A stretch of DNA of 64,000 nucleotides from Aquabacterium soli (GTDB taxonomy: Bacteria > Pseudomonadota > Gammaproteobacteria > Burkholderiales > Burkholderiaceae_C). Below, one piece after another: positions 46,408-56,900 of the stretch. The DNA lies in assembly GCF_003933735.1 (NCBI RefSeq), contig NZ_RSED01000003.1, forward strand, positions 124,001 through 188,000, written 5' to 3'. The number at the start of each line of letters is the position of its first letter. The stretch's first letter is position 1. A program made the position numbers and the translations under genes. The notes beneath the pieces are model-generated. The model was not told the DNA's origin, did no database searches, and worked only from the letters and a program-made list of their open reading frames with translations.

Positions 46408-48453
46408 ATGCACAACCGCACTGAGGTAGTACAGGGCAGTATTTCTCAAACCTTGGTCCGTCCAACGACCGAACAAATCGATGCACTGATCGACGAGGCC
46501 GTGGATGCACTGAACCGGGGTGACCCGGACAGATCCCGCCAATGCCTGGACAATGTGCTGGCGGCAGATGGGCAACAGTTCGACGCCTGGAACCTGCTCG
46601 CTGTGATGGCCTTGCAGCAGCGCGATTTCCCACGGGCCATTGACCTCCTGAGGCGTGCGATCGACATCGATCCCGACGTGGCGATGGCGCATGTGAACCT
46701 GGGGGTGGCCTGGATGGAGTCTGGTCACCCTGACAAAGCCAGGCCGGCTTTCGAACAAGCTTTAGCGCTTGATCCGCAAGAGCCTGGTGCGGCATTGGGC
46801 CTGGGCGTGTCGTTGCTGGCGCTCAAGCAATGGGATGCCGCCGCCACATACCTGGGACAGGCGCTTGCGCAGGATCCTGCCAACGTCGAGGCGCATTTCA
46901 ATCGCGGCAACGCCTTCAATGAACTCGCCCGCCACGAAGAGGCCATCGCCTGCTACGACCGGGCCCTGGCCCTGCAAGCAACGCACGTGGGGGCCTTGCT
47001 CAACCGGGCGCATGCCTGCCTGGCCCTGAAGCGCCACGAAGAAGCCATCAGGAACTGCAAGCAGGCCAATGCCTTGCAACCAAATCGAGCCTCTGCATTC
47101 GTGGTGCTCGGTGATGCCTGCATGGCGATCAACGCGCACGCTGAAGCACTGGCCAGCTATGACCGGGCTCTGGCCATCCAGCCTGGTCAGTTCGCGCCGT
47201 TGATCAACCGTGGGAATGCCTTACTCAAGCTCGGACGTGCACCTGAGGCCATCACCAGCTTCGAGCAGGGGCTGGGGCTGAAGCCCAGCCATGCCACGGC
47301 ACTGTCCAACCTGGCGGGGGCTCTGCGTGAGGCCGAGCGCTGGGATGAAGCCTGGACCCGGTGCGAGCAGGCCTTGGCGATAGAGCCATCTCACGCCGGA
47401 GCCCACATGAACAAGGGCAATGTCTTGCTTGACCAGGCCAATCTGTCGTCGGCACGGGAGGCCTTTGCCAAGGTGGTTTCACTGCAGCCCGATGATGCCG
47501 ATGCCCAATGGGCTCAAGGGTGGTGCGACCTGCTGGCCGGAGACTGGGACCGCGGCCTGCCCCAGCTTGAATGGCGCTGGAAGAAGCCGGGCTTCACATC
47601 AACGGCGCGGCAGTTCTCCAAACCCTTGTGGTTAGGCCAGGACGACCTGAATGGCCGCACCATCCTGCTGCACGCCGAACAGGGTTTGGGCGACACCATC
47701 CAATTCAGTCGTTATGCAACGCGATTGCACGGCATGGGTGCCCGAGTGCTGCTGGAGGTGCAGGCCCCGCTCAGGCAGCTGATGGGCTCCTTGTCCGGCG
47801 TGAGCCAGGTGCTGGTCAGAGGAGAGGGCTTCCTGCCCCCATTCGATCTTCACTGTCCCTTGATGAGCCTGCCTCTGGCCTTGAAGACCAGGCCCAGCAC
47901 GGTACCTTCGCCCGGCGCCTACCTGCAGGCCTCTGCGGTGCAATGTGACGCCTGGGCAGATCGCCTGGGCCCGCGCAAGGCGCCTCGGGTCGGGCTGGTG
48001 TGGTCTGGCAATGCGGCCCACCGCAATGACCGCCTGCGCTCCATGTCTGCCGCGGCCCTGCTGCAAGCCATTCCGCCCGGCATCGAGCTCTACAGCCTTC
48101 AGAAGGATATCCGCGACAGCGATCTTCCAGCCCTTCAGGCACGGGGAGTGATCGACATGTCCGCTCGCCTGGGCGACATGGACGACACCGCGGCGCTGAT
48201 CCACCATATGGACCTGGTGATATCTGTCGATACCTCGGTGGCGCATTTGGCCGGAGCCTTGGGTAAACCCACGTGGATATTGCTGAGCCATATGCCCGAT
48301 TGGCGCTGGCTGATGAACCGGGCGGACACTCCCTGGTACGGCAGCGTTCGTCTTCTGCGCCAGGGCCAGTGGGGACGCTGGGACGACGTGCTGGCCCATG
48401 TGCAGCAAGCCCTGCACATGGAACTGGCGCCACCGCCAAGCCAGTTGCAGTGA
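46408..48453 (+). CDS. TPR protein with C-terminal glycosyltransferase-9-like domain
   Basis: 681 aa, no signal peptide. Residues 25-390 are about ten tetratricopeptide repeats (for example AHVNLGVAWMESGHPDKARP and HFNRGNAFNELARHEEAIA). Residues 410-665 read like the GT-B half of glycosyltransferase family 9: ILLHAEQGLGDTIQFSRYA, RVGLVWSGNAAHRNDRLRSM and DLVISVDTSVAHLAGALGKP. Proteins of this type are common in Betaproteobacteria and Alphaproteobacteria; some are linked to glycosylation of surface proteins or flagellin, but no substrate is evident here. It stands alone with 244 nt upstream. Confidence 0.88.
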   Translation: MHNRTEVVQGSISQTLVRPTTEQIDALIDEAVDALNRGDPDRSRQCLDNVLAADGQQFDAWNLLAVMALQQRDFPRAIDLLRRAIDIDPDVAMAHVNLGVAWMESGHPDKARPAFEQALALDPQEPGAALGLGVSLLALKQWDAAATYLGQALAQDPANVEAHFNRGNAFNELARHEEAIACYDRALALQATHVGALLNRAHACLALKRHEEAIRNCKQANALQPNRASAFVVLGDACMAINAHAEALASYDRALAIQPGQFAPLINRGNALLKLGRAPEAITSFEQGLGLKPSHATALSNLAGALREAERWDEAWTRCEQALAIEPSHAGAHMNKGNVLLDQANLSSAREAFAKVVSLQPDDADAQWAQGWCDLLAGDWDRGLPQLEWRWKKPGFTSTARQFSKPLWLGQDDLNGRTILLHAEQGLGDTIQFSRYATRLHGMGARVLLEVQAPLRQLMGSLSGVSQVLVRGEGFLPPFDLHCPLMSLPLALKTRPSTVPSPGAYLQASAVQCDAWADRLGPRKAPRVGLVWSGNAAHRNDRLRSMSAAALLQAIPPGIELYSLQKDIRDSDLPALQARGVIDMSARLGDMDDTAALIHHMDLVISVDTSVAHLAGALGKPTWILLSHMPDWRWLMNRADTPWYGSVRLLRQGQWGRWDDVLAHVQQALHMELAPPPSQLQ

Positions 48454-48540
48454 TCTGGTGTTGAGGTAGGCGAATGCTGCTGCCAAGTAGGATGGCAGTT
48501 GTGGAGCCAGCAAGAAGACATTCGACCAAGCCGTGCTCAG

Positions 48541-48633
48541 ATGGAGGCAATTCTCAAGAAGAAGGGCAAGGCCCTGGATGCGAGCGACATGAAGGTGCTG
48601 GAAACCGCGGCGCTGCACAAGCTCAAGAAGTGA
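48541..48633 (+). other. Short lysine-rich reading frame, possible gene remnant
   Basis: 30 codons (MEAILKKKGKALDASDMKVL and onward to ALHKLKK) ending in TGA, overlapping the 3' end of the convergent hydrolase gene by 11 nt. Codon choice looks coding, and the frame continues upstream for about 25 codons without a start. It could be the C-terminal stub of a lost gene or a small protein. Nothing recognised. Confidence 0.3.
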
Positions 48634-49276
48634 TGCTGCATGGCCGGACCGCCCTGGCCCGTTGGTTGGACGCCGGCACATTGTCCTTCTGCAAGGGCAG
48701 CCCGGCAGCCACGGCATCAAGCCACTGAGCCGTGCTGGCCACCGCGGCAAAGTTACTGTGGAACACCACGCTGAACACCCGGTGGATCTCTTCGGCAGAA
48801 GCGCTGCCCGCAGCGTTCATGTAGGCCAGCGCCCCTGTCGCATCGGACAGCACCTCGACCGAGTACCCGGTGTGGAACGCCTCGAACACGGTGGATGCAT
48901 TGCAGTTGTGGGTCATGTAGCCGGCGACGACGAGGGTGTTGATCTGGTGATCGCGCAGCCATGCGTCCAGCGAAGTGCCGGCGAAGGCGCTGGGCAAGTT
49001 CTTCTCGAACCGGAGGTCTGCAGGACGTTGTGCCACCTCGGGGTGCAATGCCCATGACTCACTGCCGGGCGCAAAGGCGGGCGCCCCTGCTGGCAGACTG
49101 TGCTGGACCACGATCACGGGAATGCCTGAGGCATGCGCCGCGTCCATGGCCCGGGCAATGTTGGGCATCGACGTGGATACCGGGGGGTGCGTGATGGGAA
49201 GCGCGCCAGAGAAATACTCCTGTTGCACATCGATCACGATCAGCGCGCGGCGAATGGCGTTGGCTGCCTGAGTCAT
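48623..49276 (-). CDS. Isochorismatase-like cysteine hydrolase
   Basis: 217 aa from ATG 49276 (MTQAANAIRR). The catalytic triad of the superfamily can be placed: Asp16 in VIDVQQEYF, Lys92 in RFEKNLPSAF and Cys125 in GYMTHNCNAST. The cis-peptide region VVAGYMT precedes the Cys. Members hydrolyse amides or isochorismate; the substrate is not deducible. It is divergent from the AraC-type regulator gene (96 nt between), a common pairing in which the regulator controls the hydrolase. The C-terminus is extended by about 15 basic residues. Confidence 0.9.
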   Translation of the reverse strand: MTQAANAIRRALIVIDVQQEYFSGALPITHPPVSTSMPNIARAMDAAHASGIPVIVVQHSLPAGAPAFAPGSESWALHPEVAQRPADLRFEKNLPSAFAGTSLDAWLRDHQINTLVVAGYMTHNCNASTVFEAFHTGYSVEVLSDATGALAYMNAAGSASAEEIHRVFSVVFHSNFAAVASTAQWLDAVAAGLPLQKDNVPASNQRARAVRPCSITS

Positions 49277-49372
49277 GGGAACTCCGTCCTGTGGCGTGTT
49301 TCGCCATTGTGGGTTGGCGCGGCACGGCGCAGAAGTGGCCCGTAGGCCCTTGATCGATAGAATCGGGCCATC

Positions 49373-50329
49373 ATGACCGCGCACACGAAACACGTCGCCG
49401 TGCTGGCATTCGACGGCATCAGCCCTTTCCATCTGTCAGTCCCGTGCCTGGTGTTTGGCGAGGAGAAGGATGCCCTTGGCCAAGGCCTGTACAGACTCGA
49501 TGTCTGTGCCGAGCAGCGAGGGCATCTGCGCACCAATGCCGGATTTTCCCTTGAGATCAAGAGGGGACTGCCTGTCCTGAAATCAGCAGACATCGTCATC
49601 ATTCCGTCATGGCGCAACGACCTGCCACCGGCCTCTTCCGAACTGCTGCGCGCGCTGCGGCATGCCCATGCCCGTGGCGCCACCTTGGTCGGGCTGTGCC
49701 TGGGGGCTTTCGTGCTGGCCCAGGCGGGCTTGCTGGATGGCAAGGCGGCCACCACCCACTGGCTCGCGGCCGAAGACTTCAAGCGCCACTTTCCCCTGGT
49801 CGAGTTGCGTCCCGGCGTGCTCTATGTAGATGAAGGCGATGCGGTGACCTCGGCTGGCACTGCGGCGGCGCTGGACTGCTGCATCCACCTGCTGAGACGC
49901 GACTTTGGGGCCGACGCTGCCAACCGGGCCGCCCGTCGCATGGTCGTGGCCGCTCATCGGCAAGGTGGCCAGGCACAGTATGTCGAGCAGCCTGTGCCCA
50001 TGCCTGACGACGACAGGTTGGCAGCGTTGCTGGAGTGGATCCAGCGCAATCTTCACCAGTCACATTCACTGACTGATCTGTCCGAGAGGGCATTCATGAG
50101 CAGGCGCAATTTCACAAGGCGGTTCAAGCAGGCCACGGGCACGACGGTTCAGCAGTGGGTGATCCACCAGCGGATCGCGCTGGCACAACGGCTGCTGGAA
50201 GAGCCAGGCCGCTCGATCGAGAATGTGGCCGTCCTGTCAGGGTTCGGCTCATCAGTTTCAATGCGCCAGCACTTTGCCAAGGCCTTGAATGTCTCACCTT
50301 CAACCTACCGGCGGCAGTTCAGCAAGTGA
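49373..50329 (+). CDS. GATase1-like (DJ-1/PfpI) AraC-family transcriptional regulator
   Basis: 318 aa. The N-terminal 190 residues have a DJ-1/PfpI-like fold with Cys109 in LVGLCLGAFVLAQAG at the nucleophile elbow, as in the FtrA/GlxA group. The C-terminal AraC-type double helix-turn-helix spans about 222-318 (SLTDLSERAFMSRRNFTRRF, SIENVAVLSGFGSSVSMRQH). Likely regulates the divergent isochorismatase-like gene and itself. The effector is unknown; the Cys may sense or bind a metabolite. Confidence 0.92.
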   Translation: MTAHTKHVAVLAFDGISPFHLSVPCLVFGEEKDALGQGLYRLDVCAEQRGHLRTNAGFSLEIKRGLPVLKSADIVIIPSWRNDLPPASSELLRALRHAHARGATLVGLCLGAFVLAQAGLLDGKAATTHWLAAEDFKRHFPLVELRPGVLYVDEGDAVTSAGTAAALDCCIHLLRRDFGADAANRAARRMVVAAHRQGGQAQYVEQPVPMPDDDRLAALLEWIQRNLHQSHSLTDLSERAFMSRRNFTRRFKQATGTTVQQWVIHQRIALAQRLLEEPGRSIENVAVLSGFGSSVSMRQHFAKALNVSPSTYRRQFSK

Positions 50330-50365
50330 TGGTACGGCGCGGTCGACGCAGGTAACATCGTGCGC

Positions 50366-50620
50366 ATGAGACCAGATCTTCAAGCACGCAATTCAAGGCA
50401 CGCTTCCGACTGGGGTGGTTTTCTCGTTCGTTTTGCCGCCTGGTTGCTGGTGTTTGCTTGTGTGTTTGCGATCTTCTACGGCATCACCAGCCAGCCCGCC
50501 AGGCGCCCGTCTCAGCCCTACATGGTTCCGCAAGGCGTGCCTCACCCGACTCCAGCAGAGCCCGCAGGCTCCATGCCCATGCCCTCACCGAGGGAACAGC
50601 GGTACCGGTATTCGGTCTGA
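50366..50620 (+). CDS. Small single-span membrane protein
   Basis: 84 aa from ATG 50366 (GTG 50360 also in frame). A basic N-terminus, one membrane helix at about 21-41 (FAAWLLVFACVFAIFYGI is its core) and a Pro-rich periplasmic tail. No family recognised. It follows the AraC-type gene by 36 nt and precedes the exported gene at 50697 by 76 nt. Confidence 0.55.
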   Translation: MRPDLQARNSRHASDWGGFLVRFAAWLLVFACVFAIFYGITSQPARRPSQPYMVPQGVPHPTPAEPAGSMPMPSPREQRYRYSV

Positions 50621-50696
50621 CGGCGGGCACACCGCTTGCCCATTCAGGTCGTGCCCCGAAAGGGCCTTAACCACACGACTTCGAAGGAGAAGCACC

Positions 50697-51131
50697 ATGA
50701 CTACCAAGTTCTGGCACCTCGGCATCGCCTCCGCCATCGCCGCCACCATGGGCGTCGCCCAAGCGCAATCCACACCGTCACCAGCCCAGCCGGCCCAGGT
50801 CAGCCCGGCCAGCGGCGCCATCATCCAGGAGTCGACCTCCGCGCCTCCTGCAGAGCTGTCGAGCCCTTCGGCGCCCAATGTCGCCCCTGATGGCGTGCCC
50901 GGCATCGCGGAACCAGCTTCCAGCACCTCCGGCGCTACCTACAGCTCGGACTGGAACACCTCGCAGCGCCTCAATGAGCAGCAGTCCAGCGGCGTCGTGA
51001 GCGATGCCGTGCCCCCTGACTCGCTGGCCAATGTGGACGAGCGCCGCAATCAAGGCGTGCAAAGCAGCGACGGCATGAACCTGCCTCCCGCCTTTGACTC
51101 TGTGCCCAACAGCGCCGACGACAAGCGCTGA
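50697..51131 (+). CDS. Exported disordered protein of unknown function
   Basis: 144 aa. ATG 50697 has ribosome site GAAGGAG at 50682-50688. Signal peptide of about 23 residues ending GVAQAQ. The mature protein is almost entirely Ser/Pro/Ala/Gln-rich with no hydrophobic core, so it is predicted to be disordered. A longer frame to 50415 is open, but only the internal start has a signal peptide and ribosome site. Function unknown. Confidence 0.7.
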   Translation: MTTKFWHLGIASAIAATMGVAQAQSTPSPAQPAQVSPASGAIIQESTSAPPAELSSPSAPNVAPDGVPGIAEPASSTSGATYSSDWNTSQRLNEQQSSGVVSDAVPPDSLANVDERRNQGVQSSDGMNLPPAFDSVPNSADDKR

Positions 51132-51260
51132 ATCACCAGGTAGAGGCGGCCGCTGTGCTGCCCCGCCTTGACGGTGCACTTGATGGGGACATCGGGTGCA
51201 CCGTTGTTGTTTGTCAGGGGGTGCTAATCTGGCAACCATGCTGCAACAACATCCCTGATC

Positions 51261-53456
51261 GTGAAAATCCGCAGTCGACTTCTATGGCTTGTGTTTGTGG
51301 CCTGGCTGCCGTCCGCGTTGGCCATCGCCGTCGTTGCGCGCGCCGCCTATGTCGATCAAAAGAACGCGGTGCTGGCCGACGTTCGGAAGGCGGCCGACAG
51401 CCTGGGGAGCATCGTGGAGCGCGAGCTGGACAAGCGCTTTGTCATGGCGAAGACCCTCAGCTCATCCAGTTCGCTGCAAGCGGGGCAGCTGGAGCAGTTC
51501 TACAGCGAAGCGCTCCGCGCCTCCCATGGCACTGCAAGCTGGGTACTGTTGCTCACGCGCACGCACCAAGTGCTCAACACCATCCGCCCTTACGACCCGG
51601 GCTTTTCCGTACCGATTGCCGAAGGCAGCCCCTGGTTGCCGGCAGGAGAGAACATTTTCTTCTCGATGAACGGGCCGGTCGTTAAGAAGCCGGTGCTGGG
51701 CGTGGTGGCAGTACCCGCCAAATCGGCATCACCACAGCGTTATGGCGTTGCGGTTGCGTTTGATCCAGGTGTGCTCCAGGCGCTCGTCAGGGAGAAGGCG
51801 GCCCCGCGCTATGCCGTGGTTGCCGTGATGGACAAGAACCTGCGGGTGATGGCGCGCAGCAAGAACCCCGAGAGGTGGCTGGGCCGCGATGCGACAGGTC
51901 CTTTGAGGGAGCGGGCGCTGGCAGGAAAGTCTGGCTTCGAACCCAGCGTCACACTCGACAACGTCCCATCGCTGACCTACCTGGGCCAGCCTAACCGGTA
52001 CGGATGGTATGCGGTGATCGCCTTGCCCACTGAATCGCTCAATGCGCAGGCACGCAAGGCTGCGATTGATGCGGTGAGCCTGGCGGGCATCTTGCTGGGA
52101 CTGAGCCTGCTGTTTGCTTTGTATGTGGCCCGCAGCATCGGTGAGCCAATCCTCGCGTTGAAGGATGCTGCGGATGCGCTGGTGCAAAAGCGCGTGCCGC
52201 CTGCCACCAGCACGGGCCTCTTCGAAGCCGACGAGGTGTCGAAGGCGCTTCACAACGCAGGCTTGCACGCCAAAGAGTCTGCGGAGGTTCTAGAGGCCCG
52301 CGTTGGCGAAGCCGTGGCGCGGACCGCCGAGGTTCAAGCGCGTCTGGCCGAAGCCCAGAAACGCGAAGCGGTGGGCAGGCTGGCGGGTGGTGTGGCGCAT
52401 GATTTCAACAACCTCCTGCAAACCATCAGTGCCGCGCATCATCTTCTTCAGCCCAATGTGCCGGAGGGGCCGCCCCGCAGAATCCTGGAGGCGGCTTCGC
52501 GTGCCACTGGCAAGGCCACCAGCCTGGTGAAGCAGATGCTCTCGTTCGGACGAGCACAGACGCTCGAGCCTGAACCCGTGGACATCAATGACTTCCTGCT
52601 CAAGATCAGCGAGCTGACCAGCAAGGCGGCTGGCGCGAACGTGTCTCTGCGCGCTCATGTCGAGCCTGGGGTGGCGCCGGTCTTTGTGGACCCGACACAG
52701 TTTGAGCTTGCGCTGCTGAACGTGATCTTCAATGCCCGCGATGCCATGGAGGGCGGTGGTCACATCGACATCCGCGCAGCGCTGGTCGATGCGGCCCAGA
52801 CCGGTCTGCCCGAAACAACGGCGCCGCAGTATGTACAGTTGGATGTCTGCGACGACGGCCCGGGCATGACACCGGAAACCTTGCACAAGGCGTTCGAGCC
52901 TTACTTCACGACCAAGCCTGTGGGCGCCGGCTCGGGCTTGGGCCTGGCTCAGGTGCTGGCATTCGCACGCCAGTCGGGCGGCGATGCACGGATCACGAGT
53001 GCTTTGGGTAACGGAACCACCGTTCGCCTGCTTTTGCCCGTCACAGCCGAGCAACCTGCCGCATCACAGGAGAGTGCTGCCGGAAGCTCGGCGCCGGGGC
53101 GTGCGCTGCGTGTACTGATGGTGGAAGATGATCCCCTGGTGGCGTCTGTGGTGGTGCCTGCCATTGAAGGGGCAGGGCATTCGGTGACGCATTGCCTGAC
53201 GGCCGACGATGCCAAGGCCCTGCTGCAGCTGGGTGAGCGCCAGTTCGACGTGCTGTTCAGCGACGTCGTCATGCCGGGAACGATGACAGGGTTCGATCTG
53301 GCCAAGTGGTGTGAAGAGTCCGTTCAGGGGCTGCCGGTGGTCCTGGCAACAGGCTACAGCGCCCAGGCACCTCAGTCCGAAGCGAAGCTGCTCAAGAAGC
53401 CATACCCTCTGCAGGATCTTCTGGTTTCGCTCCAGCAGGCGGCTGATCAGACTTGA
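51261..53456 (+). CDS. Hybrid sensor histidine kinase with C-terminal receiver
   Basis: 731 aa, GTG start at 51261. TM1 at about 7-29, a periplasmic dCache-like sensor (34-268), TM2 near 271-293, HAMP-like linker and coiled coil, kinase core with phospho-His in GVAHDFNNLLQTI near 380, G1 box DDGPGMT and G2 box GSGLGLAQVLAFARQSGG, and a receiver with VEDDPLVAS, phospho-acceptor Asp near 670 in FSDVVMPG and LLKKPYPL. The HDFNNLLQ class often signals to a separate regulator via the receiver. No DNA-binding partner is adjacent. Confidence 0.93.
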   Translation: MKIRSRLLWLVFVAWLPSALAIAVVARAAYVDQKNAVLADVRKAADSLGSIVERELDKRFVMAKTLSSSSSLQAGQLEQFYSEALRASHGTASWVLLLTRTHQVLNTIRPYDPGFSVPIAEGSPWLPAGENIFFSMNGPVVKKPVLGVVAVPAKSASPQRYGVAVAFDPGVLQALVREKAAPRYAVVAVMDKNLRVMARSKNPERWLGRDATGPLRERALAGKSGFEPSVTLDNVPSLTYLGQPNRYGWYAVIALPTESLNAQARKAAIDAVSLAGILLGLSLLFALYVARSIGEPILALKDAADALVQKRVPPATSTGLFEADEVSKALHNAGLHAKESAEVLEARVGEAVARTAEVQARLAEAQKREAVGRLAGGVAHDFNNLLQTISAAHHLLQPNVPEGPPRRILEAASRATGKATSLVKQMLSFGRAQTLEPEPVDINDFLLKISELTSKAAGANVSLRAHVEPGVAPVFVDPTQFELALLNVIFNARDAMEGGGHIDIRAALVDAAQTGLPETTAPQYVQLDVCDDGPGMTPETLHKAFEPYFTTKPVGAGSGLGLAQVLAFARQSGGDARITSALGNGTTVRLLLPVTAEQPAASQESAAGSSAPGRALRVLMVEDDPLVASVVVPAIEGAGHSVTHCLTADDAKALLQLGERQFDVLFSDVVMPGTMTGFDLAKWCEESVQGLPVVLATGYSAQAPQSEAKLLKKPYPLQDLLVSLQQAADQT

Positions 53457-53477
53457 TCCAAGCCGCCAGCCCGGCTG

Positions 53478-53873
53478 TCACTTGATGGCAAAGCGCACCT
53501 GCGTCGGGCTTTTGCCCGGCAGCTTGACCAGCGCCACGACCTTGCTGCCGGCCGCGATCGGTTGCTGCAAGGGGGCGGACAGTTGGCCGACGCCGGACGG
53601 CCGCAGATCCAGAGAACTCTTTGCTGCGCCCGACAGCAGCGTCAGCCTGGCCGAACCACCTTCGGCCCTGACGGGCTGGCCGTGGTCCCGCACATGCAGC
53701 GTGACGTTGTCTGTGTGAGGCACCAGTTCGAAGGTCAGGTGTTTTGCTTCACTGACGACGCCGCCGTGCAGGGCCTTGACGGCGTGGGCATCGCCATGAG
53801 AGTGGCCGCTGCCGGCATGGGCGCTGAAGCTCAGCCCCAGTGCTATCGAGAAGGCAATGTGATGACGTCGCAT
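53478..53873 (-). CDS. Small His-tagged periplasmic protein of the czc operon
   Basis: 131 aa from ATG 53873. Signal peptide 1-20 (SFSAHA cleavage), followed at once by GSGHSHGDAHAVKALHGGVV, a His-rich stretch. The rest is a predicted beta-sandwich (HLTFELVPHTDNVTLHVRDH). Last gene of the minus-strand czc series, 28 nt after czcA. Likely binds metal in the periplasm (inference). The tag resembles the N-termini of czcB and of the gene at 58142. Confidence 0.8.
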   Translation of the reverse strand: MRRHHIAFSIALGLSFSAHAGSGHSHGDAHAVKALHGGVVSEAKHLTFELVPHTDNVTLHVRDHGQPVRAEGGSARLTLLSGAAKSSLDLRPSGVGQLSAPLQQPIAAGSKVVALVKLPGKSPTQVRFAIK

Positions 53874-53901
53874 GGTGTTTCCTTGTGTGCTTGAAGGGGG
53901 A

Positions 53902-56900
53902 TCAGAAGGCCTCATCGCCCTGGCCGTGTTCGTGAAGCAATCGCTCGGCATCACGCCGTCCGAACAGCCAGAACATCGCAGGGGTCAGGAAGGTGTCGAG
54001 CAGGGTCGAGCTGATCAGGCCCGAGAAGATCACCACCGCCACGGGGTTGAGGATCTCGGTGCCCGGCTGCTCTGCTTCGAACAGCAGCGGGGCCAGCGCG
54101 AAGGCCGTGACCAGCGCCGTCATCAGCACCGGGCTGAGCCGCTCCAGCGAGCCACGCAGGATCATGGCCTGGTCGAACCGCTCGCCCTCCAGGCGCATCA
54201 GGTTCAGGTAGTGGCTGACCTTGAGGATGCCATTGCGCACCGAGATGCCCGCCAGGGTGATGAAGCCGATCAGCGCGGCCACCGAGAGTGGCTGCCCCGA
54301 CACCCACAGCCCCAGCACCGCGCCCACCAGGGCCAGCGGGATGTTGGCCATGATCAACGCGGCCAGCCGGGCAGAGCGGTAGCGCGTGTGCAGCACAGCG
54401 AACATCAGCACCAATGAGACGATGGACAGCAGGCCGACCAAGCGGCTGGCTTCTTCCTGCGCCTGGAACTGACCGCCCAGGCTCACGAAGTAGCCTTCTG
54501 GCAGCGTGCTGCCTGCCACCACCTGACGGATGTCGGCCACCACGTCGGACAAGGGCCGGCCCTGCGCATTGCCCGACAGCACGATGCGGCGCTTGCCATC
54601 GTCGCGGCTGATCTGGTTGGGGCCATCGCTGTCTTCGATGCTGGCCACGCGTGACAGGGGCACGCGCCCGGACGGCGATTCCAGCAGGATGCGGCCCAGA
54701 CCGTCGAGCGATCGGGCCTGTTCGGGCAGGCGCAGCACCAGGTCGAAGCGCCGTGTGCCCTCCGTCACCTGCGTGATCTTCTCGCCTTCGACCAGGCTCT
54801 GCAGCGCCGACAGGATGTGCGGCACCGGGATGCCCAGGCGCGCGGCGGCCTCATGGTCGATGCGCACCTTGATCTGCGGCGCGAGCACCTGCTTTTCCAC
54901 TTCCAGATCGGCCAGGCCGCGCACGGTGGCCAGCCTGGCGCGCAGGGCTTCGGCCTGTCCGCGCAGGGTGTCCAGGTCTTCACCGAACAGCTTGATCGCG
55001 ATTTGAGAACGAACCCCCGAGAGCATGTGGTCGATCCGGTGCGAGATGGGCTGGCCGATGGCGATGGCCACAGGCAGGTTGACCAGGTGTGATCGGATGT
55101 CTGCCTGGATGTCGGCCATGCTGCGCGTGAGTTCGCTGGCAGGCTTCAGGCCCACATCCAACTCACTCACGTGCACGCCTTCTGCGTGTTCGTCCAGCTC
55201 GGCACGGCCGCTGCGCCGCCCAACGTGCGTCACCTCGGGCACCTGCCGCACCAGCTGCTCTGCCTGGCTGGCCAGGGCCGAAGATTCGGCCAGTGTCACG
55301 CCGGGGTTCAAACGCAGGCCGATCAGCAGCGTGCCTTCGTTGAAGGGCGGCAGGAAGGTGGTGGGGAAGAAGGGCACAGCCACGGCGGCGCACAGTACCG
55401 CCACGGCCCCCGCCGCCAGCGCCCTGCGCGGATGGGCCAGGGTGGTGCTCAGGCCGTTGCGGTAGCGCTCTTTGAGCCAGGCCAGCGCCTTGGTGTCGCC
55501 ATGGTCCAGCTGCATGCGTGGCAGCAGGAAGGACGACAGCACCGGAGTGACCGTGACCGAGACCAACAGCGAAGCCAGCGTCGACACGATGAAGGCAATG
55601 CCCAGCGGCACGAACAGGCGGCCTTCGATGCCCGGCAAGGCGAACAAGGGCAGGAACACCAGCACGATGATCGCGGTGGCGTAGAGGATGCCCGAACGCA
55701 CCTCCATCGAAGCTGCCTTGACCACAGCCAGCGTGGCCAAGCGCTCTGCCTCCGGCTTGCCGCGCTCCATCTTGAGTCGCCGCAGGATGTTCTCCACGTC
55801 CACCACGGCATCGTCCACCAGCCCGCCGATGGCGATGGCCAGCCCGCCCAGCGTCATCGTGTTGATCGACAAGCCGAAGTACCTGAACACCAGCGCCGTG
55901 ATGAAGATGGACACGGGGATGGCCGTGAGCGCGATCACCGTGGGCCGCACCGTGCCCAGGAAGACGAACAGGATCACCGCGACGAACACCGATGCGCCGA
56001 TGAGCTTGCCCTGCAACGTGGTGACTGAAGCCTCGATGAAGCTGGCCTGGCGGAATGTGACGCGTGGCGTTTCCATGCCAGCGGGCAGGGCCTTCTCCAG
56101 GTCGGTCAGCGCGGCCTCGATGGTTCGGGAGAGGCCGATGGTGTCGGCCGTCGGTTGCTTCTGGATCCCCAGGATCACGGCGGGCTTGCCGCCGAAGCCC
56201 GCATCGCCACGCTTGGTGGCCGGTGCGAACGCCACGTTGGCCACCTGACTCAGCAGCACGGCCTGGCCATCACGGGCGGTCAGGGCCAGGTTCTGCAGGT
56301 GCTCGAGCCTGGACGTGCGGCCCAGATGACGGATCAGGTACTCGCGGCCGTTGAGTTCCAGGAAGCCGCCCGAACTGTTGGAAGAAAAGCCGCGCAGGGC
56401 CGATTCGATCTGCTCCAGCGTGATGCCCATCGCGGCCATGCGGGCCGTGTCGGGCTGCACCTGGAACTGCCGTACCTCGCCGCCGATGGGGATCACCTGG
56501 GCCACGCCCGGGATGGCCATCAGGCGCGGGCGCAGCACCCAGTCGGCATATTCACGCACGGCCATTGGCGACACCTTGGCTGTGTCGATGGGGATGGCGA
56601 TCTGCATGATCTCGCCCATGATGGAGCTGATCGGTCCCATGCGGGGCACGACGCCAGCGGGAAGGCCTTCTTCCATCGAGGCCAGACGCTCGGACACCAT
56701 CTGCCTTGCGCGGAAGATGTCGGTGCCCCAGTTGAAGGTCACGTAGATGAAGGACAGGCCCGAGCTGGAGGTGGAACGCACCGACTCCACGCCAGGCAGG
56801 CCGTTCATGGTGGTCTCCAGCGGAAAGGTGATGAGTTGCTCCACCTCTTCAGAGGCCATGCCACCGGCCTCCGTCATGATCGTGACCGTGGGCTTGTTGA

